From NCBI GenBank assembly GCA_002369195.1, contig DFEW01000058.1:52682-58169 (forward strand): DNA of 5,488 bases, in the 5' to 3' direction. Shown here piece by piece: positions 1 to 5,247 of this stretch; positions within the stretch are counted from its first letter, which is position 1; each line of letters starts with the position of its first letter. Below the pieces are notes generated by a model. That model was not told the DNA's origin, ran no database searches, and was given only the letters and a program-made list of their open reading frames with translations. The stretch is from Christensenella sp. UBA3792 (GTDB lineage: Bacteria > Bacillota > Clostridia > Christensenellales > CAG-138). Both the position numbers and the translations under genes were made by a program.

Positions 1-1
1 G

Positions 2-373
2 TGGCGCGGCGGCTGCATCATCCGCTCGGTGTTCCTCGGCAGAATCAAGGACGCGTTCGATAAGAATCCGGCGCTCGAAAACCTGCTGATGGACGACTAC
101 TTTGCGTCGGTCATGAAGACGCTGATCCCCGCCTGGCGCGAGGTCGTGGCGTATGCGATCAAGGTCGGCATTCCGATGCCCGCGTTCTCGTCCGCGCTCT
201 CGTGGTTCGACGGTTATACGACCGAGAACCTTCCCGCAAACCTTCTGCAGGCGCAGCGCGACTACTTCGGCGCGCACACATATGAGCGCATCGACGCGCC
301 GCGCGGCACGTTTTTCCACACGAACTGGACCGGTCACGGCGGCTCGACGAGCGCTTCGACTTATAACGCATGA
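2..373 (+). CDS. gnd: 6-phosphogluconate dehydrogenase, decarboxylating (C-terminal part, cut by window edge)
   Basis: This is the last 123 residues of a cytosolic oxidative pentose phosphate enzyme that converts 6-phosphogluconate to ribulose-5-phosphate and CO2 while reducing NAD(P)+. The reading frame is already open at base 2 and begins WRGGCIIRS, the conserved all-helical-domain motif of Gnd. Further on come the YFGAHTYERID segment and the C-terminal FHTNWTGHGG tail, which follows the catalytic domain in the long-tailed form of the family. About three quarters of the protein (the NADP-binding Rossmann domain and the active-site lysine region) lies to the left of the window. The stop codon is followed after 10 nt by the next gene, whose ribosome binding site overlaps the stop, so the two are co-transcribed. 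Its place in a hexuronate operon rather than with zwf suggests its substrate here comes from gluconate. The family call is firm; NAD versus NADP preference cannot be judged from this fragment. Confidence 0.95.
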   Translation, partial: WRGGCIIRSVFLGRIKDAFDKNPALENLLMDDYFASVMKTLIPAWREVVAYAIKVGIPMPAFSSALSWFDGYTTENLPANLLQAQRDYFGAHTYERIDAPRGTFFHTNWTGHGGSTSASTYNA

Positions 374-383
374 GGAGGCAGAC

Positions 384-1235
384 ATGGATCTTCCGATGAA
401 GCCGGACTTTTCCGGCAAGGTTGCCGTCGTCACCGGCGGCGCAGGCGTACTCTGCTCGGAGTTTTGCAGAGCGCTTGCGGCATGCGGCGCGAAGGTCGCG
501 ATCTTAAACCGCACGCTGTCCAGGGCGGAAGCGCTTGCGGACAGCATTAAGGCGGACGGCTATGAAGCGCTTGCCGTGCAGGTGGACGTCACGGACGCCG
601 AAAGCGTTGAGACGGCGCATCGGCGCGTGCGTTCCGTTTACGGTCCCTGCGATATTCTGATCAACGGCGCGGGCGGCAACGATGCTTCTGCGACCGCGGA
701 CGATGAATTCTTCTCGATGGAAACGCTGCTCGATCCCGAAAAGAAGAGCTTTTTCGATCTGAAAGGCGAGGCGTTTTCGAAGGTGTTCTCGCTGAACATC
801 CTCGGCGTCGTTCTGCCCACGCAGGCGTTCGTCAAGGACATGGTCGAGCGCGAAACGGGCTGCATTCTGAACATCAGTTCGATGAACGCCTTCACGCCGC
901 TCACCAAGATCCCGGCGTACAGCGCGGCGAAGTCCGGCGTATCTAATTTCACCGAATGGCTTGCGGTGCACTTTGCAAAGTCGCACATCCGCTGCAACGC
1001 GATCGCGCCCGGCTTCTTTGCGGGCAAGCAGAACCATTCGCTGCTGTTCAATCCCGACGGCAGTCCGACGGAGCGCACGAAAAAGATCCTTGCCGCGACG
1101 CCGATGGGACGGTTCGGCAACGTCGACGAGCTGATCGGCGCGCTGCTGTTCCTGTGCGACGAAAACGCGTCCGGCTTCATCAGCGGCGTCGTGCTGCCGG
1201 TCGACGGCGGCTTCCACGCGTACTGCGGAGTCTGA
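384..1235 (+). CDS. uxuB: SDR-family D-mannonate oxidoreductase (fructuronate reductase, UxuB/YjmF type)
   Basis: A 283-residue short-chain dehydrogenase/reductase. The cofactor motif TGGAGVLC lies at residues 17-24 after the first beta strand, NGAGG at 94-98, the catalytic serine pair at 165-166 and YSAAK (Tyr179, Lys183) in the active site, followed by a CNAIAPGFF segment and the C-terminal PVDGGF end. An acidic insertion between the NGAGG motif and the next helix (about residues 100-132, rich in D/E/F) and the SSMNAFTPL stretch match what I recall of the Firmicute SDR form of D-mannonate oxidoreductase. That enzyme interconverts D-fructuronate and D-mannonate with NAD(P)H and is unrelated to E. 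coli UxuB. The start at 384 is chosen because AGGAGG (373-378) sits 5 nt upstream and the Rossmann fold begins right after it; the frame is open further upstream only inside gnd. Neighbouring uxaC supplies fructuronate. A different polyol or sugar-acid dehydrogenase remains possible. Confidence 0.8.
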   Translation: MDLPMKPDFSGKVAVVTGGAGVLCSEFCRALAACGAKVAILNRTLSRAEALADSIKADGYEALAVQVDVTDAESVETAHRRVRSVYGPCDILINGAGGNDASATADDEFFSMETLLDPEKKSFFDLKGEAFSKVFSLNILGVVLPTQAFVKDMVERETGCILNISSMNAFTPLTKIPAYSAAKSGVSNFTEWLAVHFAKSHIRCNAIAPGFFAGKQNHSLLFNPDGSPTERTKKILAATPMGRFGNVDELIGALLFLCDENASGFISGVVLPVDGGFHAYCGV

Positions 1236-1236
1236 T

Positions 1237-2514
1237 ATGGAACGCTATCGCATCGATCAAACCGGAAACGGACTTAGCGAGCGGGAGATTCGCGACGCGC
1301 TGATCGCGTCCCTTGACGGGCGCACGTTGAAGCGCGTTCTGATCCTGCCGCCCGATTTTACGCGCTTCCATTCCGGCGCGGGATTCATCACAAACGTGTA
1401 TTACCACGCGCTCAAAGAGCGCGGCGTTGAGGTCGATATCCTGCCGACGCTCGGCACACATGCGCCGATGACCGACGGCGAGCTTTCTGCCATGTTCGGC
1501 GACATCCCGCATGACCGCTTTCTTGTGCACGACTGGCGGCACGATGTGGTAAAGATCGGCGAAGTACCGGCTTCATACATCGCCGAGATCAGCGAGGGAC
1601 TTTGGCGGACTCCGGTCGCGGTCGAGGTCAACCGCCGCATCATGGACGAGCGCTATGATCTCATCATCAGCCCGGGACAGGTCGTCCCGCACGAGGTCAT
1701 CGGCATGTCGAACCACGCGAAGAACCTTTTCGTCGGCGCGGGCGGCAGCGGGATGATCAACCAAAGCCACATGCTCGGCGCGTTCTATGGCATGGAGCGT
1801 ATGATGGGACGCGACCATACGCCGGTGCGCAAGCTGTTCGACTATGCGGCGGAACATTTTTTGAAGGATCGTCCGATCCTCTGGGTGCTGACGGTTACGA
1901 CCGCGCCGCAGGGAAAGGTGCGGATGCACGGTCTTTTCATCGGCGAGGGACGCGAATGCCTGACCGAAGCCGTGAAGCTTGCGCAGCAAAAGAACATCGA
2001 TTTTGTTCCGCACGGTCTGAAAACCTGCGTGGTCTACCTCGATCCGAACGAGTTCAAAAGCACATGGCTCGGCAACAAGGCGATCTACCGCACGCGCATG
2101 GCGATGGCGGACGGCGGGCGGCTCATCATTCTTGCGCCCGGCGTGGAGAAGTTCGGCGAGGATGCGGAATGCGACCGGCTGATCCGCAAGTACGGGTACA
2201 GAGGACGGCTCAACACTCTTGCGGCGTTCGAGCGTCCGGAAAACGCGGACCTTCGCGCGAACATGGGTGCGGCGGCGCACCTCATACACGGCTCGTCGGA
2301 CGGACGGTTTTCGATCACCTATGCAGTCAAAAAGATTGCAAAGAGCGAGATCGAAGGCGTCGGCTTCGAAGCCGCGGGTTACGATGATATGATCAAGCGC
2401 TATAACCCAGATACGCTCAAGTACGGCTATAACACCGTCGACGGCGAACCGGTATATTTCATCCCCAATCCCGCGCTGGGACTGTGGATCGACAGGGAGA
2501 GATTTCAGGCATGA
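1237..2514 (+). CDS. LarA-family (DUF2088) nickel-pincer racemase/epimerase; candidate D-gluconate 2-epimerase (D-mannonate/D-gluconate)
   Basis: A 425-residue cytosolic protein of the lactate racemase family, whose members use a nickel-pincer nucleotide (NPN) cofactor to invert the alpha-carbon of 2-hydroxy acids. The N-terminal domain carries PPDFTR (Asp40, Arg43), the counterpart of the LarA DHTR motif, then LGTHAPMT with His75 (LarA His108). The second domain has PHEVIG with His152, Lys162 ten residues later and His178 sixteen further on. These are exactly the spacings of LarA His174, Lys184 and His200, so cofactor attachment and catalysis look intact. Residues around Lys162 (MSNHAK rather than YSGGRK) differ from lactate racemases, pointing to another substrate. 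Lying between a mannonate-forming SDR and uxaC, with gnd upstream, it most plausibly epimerises mannonate and gluconate; this is inference. GGAG at 1227-1230 precedes the start, which lies 1 nt after the SDR stop. The last 4 nt overlap uxaC. No LarB, LarC or LarE gene is in view. Confidence 0.88.
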   Translation: MERYRIDQTGNGLSEREIRDALIASLDGRTLKRVLILPPDFTRFHSGAGFITNVYYHALKERGVEVDILPTLGTHAPMTDGELSAMFGDIPHDRFLVHDWRHDVVKIGEVPASYIAEISEGLWRTPVAVEVNRRIMDERYDLIISPGQVVPHEVIGMSNHAKNLFVGAGGSGMINQSHMLGAFYGMERMMGRDHTPVRKLFDYAAEHFLKDRPILWVLTVTTAPQGKVRMHGLFIGEGRECLTEAVKLAQQKNIDFVPHGLKTCVVYLDPNEFKSTWLGNKAIYRTRMAMADGGRLIILAPGVEKFGEDAECDRLIRKYGYRGRLNTLAAFERPENADLRANMGAAAHLIHGSSDGRFSITYAVKKIAKSEIEGVGFEAAGYDDMIKRYNPDTLKYGYNTVDGEPVYFIPNPALGLWIDRERFQA

Positions 2515-3905
2515 AACCGTTTATGGACCGAGACTTTTTACTGTATACGGAAACGGCAAAGCGGCTTTTTCACGAGATCGCCGAGCCGATGCCGATCATC
2601 GACTACCATTGCCATCTGTCCCCGAAGGAGATCGCGGAGGACAGGCACTTTTCGAACATCACGGAACTGTGGCTTGGCGGCGATCACTATAAGTGGCGGC
2701 TGATGCGCAGCTTCGGCGTTGCGGAACGGTACATCACCGGTGACGCGACCGACCGCGAGAAGTTTCAGAAGTGGGCGGAAACGCTGTCGCTTGCGATCGG
2801 CAATCCGCTGTATCATTGGAGCCACCTCGAGCTGCAGCGCTATTTCGGTTACGACGGCGTGCTGAACGGCGAGACGGCGGAAACGGTATGGAATCATTGC
2901 AACGAACAGCTTCAAAAACCGTCGTTTTCCGCACGGAATCTCATTCTGCGCTCGAACGTGAAGGTCGTATGCACGACCGACGATCCTGCCGATTCGCTCG
3001 AATGGCATCGGGCGATCCGCGACAGCGGCTTTGCGTGCAAGGTGCTGCCGGGCTTTCGCCCCGATAAGGCGCTTGCGATCGAAAAACCGGACTGGAACGC
3101 ATACCTCAAGACGCTTTCGACGCGCGCAAAACGCCCGATCGATTCGTTCCGTGCGCTGACGGAGACGCTCGAAGTGCGCGCGCTGGTCTTTGACGCGCTC
3201 GGCTGCCGTGTGTCCGACCACGGGCTTGCCGCGGTGCCCTGCACCCATGCGGGTGCGGATGAGATCGAAGCGATCTTCCGAAAGAAAACGGACGGACAGC
3301 CGCTTTCGAGCAGCGAGATCGCCGCGTTTCAAACGGCGCTGCTGTCGTTTCTCGGTCGGCTGTATCACCGCCTCGGCTGGGTCATGCAGCTGCACTTCGG
3401 CGTCCTGCGCGATAACGCAAAGCGCGTGTATCGCGCGCTCGGCGCAGACGCGGGGATCGACTCGATCGGAGACGGCGTTTCGATGGCGTCGCTCGCGGGC
3501 TTTCTGAACCTGCTCGACGAAACGAATGAGCTGCCGAAGACGATCCTGTATTCGCTCAATCCCAACGACAACACCGCGCTCGTCTCGGTGATGGGCGCGT
3601 TCCAGAGCGAGCCGCGCGGCAAGCTGCAGCTCGGCAGCGCATGGTGGTTCAACGACCACAAGACGGGCATGCAAAAACAGCTGAGCGATCTTGCGGCGGG
3701 CGGGCATCTTGCGACGTTCGTCGGTATGCTGACCGATTCGAGAAGCTTTTTGAGCTATACGCGGCATGAGTATTTCCGCCGCATTCTATGCGACCTGCTC
3801 GGCGCATGGGTGGAAGCGGGCGAGTACCCGAACGACAAAGATGCGCTGTCGCGCATCGTTCGGGGCATCGCGTTTGAGAACGCTTCTGTATACTTTGATT
3901 TTTGA
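2511..3905 (+). CDS. uxaC: glucuronate isomerase (uronate isomerase)
   Basis: A 464-residue enzyme that isomerises D-glucuronate to D-fructuronate (and D-galacturonate to D-tagaturonate), the first intracellular step of hexuronate catabolism. It can be followed along E. coli UxaC (about 470 residues) nearly end to end from memory: an FLL(Y)TE N-terminus, DYHCHL with the amidohydrolase HxH pair at His33 and His35, GGDHYKWR at 56-63, a GNPLYHWSHLELQR stretch, TTDDPADSLEWH, the KVLPGFRPDKA segment, the WWFND motif, and FVGMLTDSRSFLSYTRHEYFRR near residues 403-424 including Asp409 and Arg411. The ATG at 2511 is preferred over an upstream in-frame GTG at 2484 because it aligns with the family start, has AGGGAG at 2494-2499 upstream, and forms an ATGA overlap with the preceding stop, implying translational coupling. 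It is the last gene of the operon and is followed directly by a terminator. Full length, no defects seen. Confidence 0.97.
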   Translation: MKPFMDRDFLLYTETAKRLFHEIAEPMPIIDYHCHLSPKEIAEDRHFSNITELWLGGDHYKWRLMRSFGVAERYITGDATDREKFQKWAETLSLAIGNPLYHWSHLELQRYFGYDGVLNGETAETVWNHCNEQLQKPSFSARNLILRSNVKVVCTTDDPADSLEWHRAIRDSGFACKVLPGFRPDKALAIEKPDWNAYLKTLSTRAKRPIDSFRALTETLEVRALVFDALGCRVSDHGLAAVPCTHAGADEIEAIFRKKTDGQPLSSSEIAAFQTALLSFLGRLYHRLGWVMQLHFGVLRDNAKRVYRALGADAGIDSIGDGVSMASLAGFLNLLDETNELPKTILYSLNPNDNTALVSVMGAFQSEPRGKLQLGSAWWFNDHKTGMQKQLSDLAAGGHLATFVGMLTDSRSFLSYTRHEYFRRILCDLLGAWVEAGEYPNDKDALSRIVRGIAFENASVYFDF

Positions 3906-3931
3906 AAAAAACGCCCATTTGGGCGTTTTTT
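3906..3931. terminator. bidirectional intrinsic terminator between uxaC and the convergent pyruvate-kinase-like gene
   Basis: Immediately after the uxaC stop, an A6-ACGCCC-type arm (3906-3916) pairs perfectly over 11 bp with a GGGCG-T6 arm (3921-3931) around an ATTT loop. The G+C core is flanked by an A-tract on the left and a T-tract on the right, so the RNA of either strand ends in a stem followed by a U-run. It therefore fits both the rightward operon and the leftward gene that ends at 3942. No other terminator is present in the 36-nt gap. Confidence 0.9.
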
Positions 3932-3941
3932 CGTATTTTGT

Positions 3942-4910
3942 TTAAGCTTGAAACTCCAGCGCCTCGCGCACGGTGTTTACGAGGTATCGAATCACCTCGA
4001 CCGGATAGTCGCCGGTTGCGGTTTCGCCGGTCACCATCACGGACGCCGCGCCGTCCAGCACCGCGTTGAATACGTCGGACACCTCCGCGCGCGTCGGAAC
4101 GGGACGGTGCGTCATCGAATCGAGCATCTGCGTCACGACGGTGAAGTCTCTGCCTGCCGCGCGGCATGCCGCGGCGATCCGCTTCTGCGCTGCGGGCAGC
4201 TCCCAAAGCGGCATCGCGTTGCCGAGATCGCCCCGCGCAATTACGATCTCGTCGCAATGCGGAATCAGTTCGTCGAGCCGGTTCAGCCCGTCAAGGTTCT
4301 CGACCTTCGCAAACAGCCGCAGATCGTCCGCGCCCGCCTCAAAAAGGGCGGCGCGCACCTCCTTCAGGTCCTGCGCGTTTCGCACAAAGGGCTGCATGAC
4401 GCCGGTCACACCGTACCGCTTCGCCATGCGGATGTGTCGCCGATCCGTCTCGGTCAGGGCGGGAGAGGGGAGCGATACGCCGCAAACGGCAACGCTCTTC
4501 CGACTCTCCAAAACTCCGCCGCGAAGCACCTGCAGGCGGTTGTTTTGCACTTTCAGCAGGATTTTTCCGTCGTCCAAAAGAAGCTCGCGTCCGTCGGTCA
4601 GCGCGCCGCGAACCGCATCAGGCAAGAGAATGCGGTCCGGCTCGATTTCCGTTCCCGCTTCCAGACGCAAAGGAGACGGCAGCGCGCCGATGCGCTGTTC
4701 CGGTCCCGTCAGGTCGATCAGCAGCGTGCAGTCCGTGCCGCAGGCGTTCGCCGCGTCGCGGCAGCGTTCGATCAGCGGCGCCGCATCTTCGAGCGTCGTA
4801 TGCGACAGGTTCAGCCGCATGCCGCAAAGTCCCTCGGAAAACATCCGTTCGAGCGTCGCCCGATCCGCACAGCTCGGACCGAGCGTTCCGTAAATCATAA
4901 CCCGTTTCAT
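3942..4910 (-). CDS. short pyruvate-kinase-like protein lacking the C-terminal domain
   Basis: A 322-residue protein homologous to the pyruvate kinase (phosphoenolpyruvate + ADP -> pyruvate + ATP) catalytic barrel. Conserved elements in order: GTLGPSC (8-14), RLNLSH (32-37, with Arg32, Asn34 and Ser36), DLTGPEQR (66-73), LLLDDGKI (110-117), SLPSPALTETD (146-156), KVEN with catalytic-type Lys202 and metal-ligand Glu204, ARGDLG (225-230, Asp228), VTQMLDSM (259-266, Thr260), PTRAEVSDV and GETATGDYP. Ordinary pyruvate kinases are about 470 residues. Here the B domain is shortened and the regulatory C domain is absent; the gene ends naturally at a TAA followed by a terminator, so it is not a frameshifted remnant. 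The usual DTKGPEIR reads DLTGPEQR, changing residues near the nucleotide/phosphate site. The start is set at 4910: GGAG (4917-4920) lies 6 nt upstream, while an in-frame ATG at 4937 overlaps the -10 box. It may be a small, non-allosteric kinase or a paralogue with another substrate. Confidence 0.85.
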   Translation of the reverse strand: MKRVMIYGTLGPSCADRATLERMFSEGLCGMRLNLSHTTLEDAAPLIERCRDAANACGTDCTLLIDLTGPEQRIGALPSPLRLEAGTEIEPDRILLPDAVRGALTDGRELLLDDGKILLKVQNNRLQVLRGGVLESRKSVAVCGVSLPSPALTETDRRHIRMAKRYGVTGVMQPFVRNAQDLKEVRAALFEAGADDLRLFAKVENLDGLNRLDELIPHCDEIVIARGDLGNAMPLWELPAAQKRIAAACRAAGRDFTVVTQMLDSMTHRPVPTRAEVSDVFNAVLDGAASVMVTGETATGDYPVEVIRYLVNTVREALEFQA

Positions 4911-4935
4911 TCGATTCTCCGCATCCGTTTTTGTC

Positions 4936-4963
4936 ATTATACCACATCCGTTCCTTCCCGCAA
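4936..4963 (-). promoter_or_regulatory. sigma-A-type extended -10 promoter for the pyruvate-kinase-like gene
   Basis: On the minus strand a perfect TATAAT (4941 to 4936) is preceded by TGG, giving the extended -10 pattern TGnTATAAT. A weak -35, TTGCGG (4963 to 4958), lies 16 nt upstream. The predicted transcript starts near 4929, giving a leader of about 20 nt that contains the GGAG site and fits a start codon at 4910. The weak -35 is typical where an extended -10 compensates. Confidence 0.75.
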
Positions 4964-5004
4964 CCCAAAAAAGCGGCAAAACGGCCGGATTGCGTGCGTT
5001 CCAC

Positions 5005-5034
5005 TTGACAAGAGTAAACGTTATCCTATATACT
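5005..5034 (+). promoter_or_regulatory. sigma-A-type promoter for the ABC ATPase transcript
   Basis: A perfect TTGACA -35 (5005-5010) is followed after 18 nt by TATACT (5029-5034, 5 of 6 consensus bases); an alternative -10, TATATA, starts at 5027 with a 16-nt spacer. Transcription would start near 5041, about 200 nt upstream of the ATPase start codon. It points away from the promoter of the pyruvate-kinase-like gene, so the two transcription units diverge from a shared region of about 100 bp. Confidence 0.75.
5014..5025. promoter_or_regulatory. operator-like imperfect palindrome inside the promoter spacer
   Basis: The sequence GTAAACGTTATC is centred on the palindrome AACGTT (5017-5022) with a central CG, and 8 of its 12 positions are symmetric. 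It lies wholly between the -35 and -10 boxes. LacI-family repressors of sugar genes in Firmicutes commonly recognise palindromes with a central CG in an AACGTT-like core, so repression in the absence of a sugar is plausible. No regulator gene is visible in the window, and an imperfect 12-mer in an A+T-rich spacer may occur by chance. Confidence 0.35.
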
Positions 5035-5040
5035 ATATCC

Positions 5041-5247
5041 GTCCGAAGTCGGGCTGTTCTCTAATCAATCGGTCGGAACCCGCGCACTCCACTCTATGTA
5101 CGGGGGATGGCTGAAATAAAGGAGGTACCTTCCCCTTGGCTTGGGGTGCGGCAGTGTGGAGACCTGTCGCAATGCGCGACCGACGGTTTGCGCGGCGCGC
5201 GAGGCGGTTCGTTGATGAAGTTCGGGACCGTTAAAGCCGAAAGCAGT
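5041..5247 (+). promoter_or_regulatory. long, possibly structured 5' leader of the ABC ATPase mRNA (no convincing gene)
   Basis: This stretch of about 207 nt between the predicted transcription start and the ATPase start holds no gene I can support. It contains nested complementary segments: 5041-5047 with 5221-5228 (one bulge), 5064-5068 with 5212-5216, 5076-5080 with 5206-5210, 5087-5092 with 5156-5161 (CTCCAC/GTGGAG) and 5103-5107 with 5131-5135, plus a local hairpin 5166-5170/5176-5180. A strong Shine-Dalgarno-like AAAGGAGGT (5118-5125) lies in the middle, far from the ATPase start. It may be a cis-regulatory RNA. Alternatively the segment around 5118-5186 may be a degenerate dispersed intergenic repeat. 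I do not recognise a named riboswitch class from its sequence. Confidence 0.35.

Noticed and set aside
153..383. N-terminal extension of the SDR reading frame into gnd
   Set aside because: This part lies wholly within the well-matched gnd frame, translates to an arginine-rich sequence with no family match, and a strong AGGAGG site with ATG at 384 marks the true start.
2510..2525. Catabolite-response-element-like match (TGAAACCGTTTATG) at the uxaC start
   Set aside because: It lies in coding sequence inside an operon, lacks the conserved C in the right half-site, and is explained by the codons of the conserved UxaC N-terminus.
2538..3767. 409-codon open frame antisense to uxaC
   Set aside because: It is a shadow of a G+C-rich gene: arginine-rich, no recognisable domain, and it covers an unmistakable uxaC on the other strand.
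3942..4910. Frameshifted full-length pyruvate kinase
   Set aside because: The frame ends in a normal stop close to a good terminator, with no remaining C-domain sequence beyond it, so the short length appears genuine.
3948..5114. Long plus-strand open frames opposite the pyruvate-kinase-like gene
   Set aside because: The minus strand encodes clear pyruvate kinase motifs with a promoter and RBS; the plus-strand frames are serine/arginine-rich shadows that also run through the divergent promoter region.
5041..5228. Free-standing 6S-like small RNA
   Set aside because: The length and rod-like nesting with its own promoter are suggestive, but there is no terminator before the ATPase gene 20 nt further on, and I cannot identify the conserved central bubble; a leader of the ATPase mRNA is simpler.
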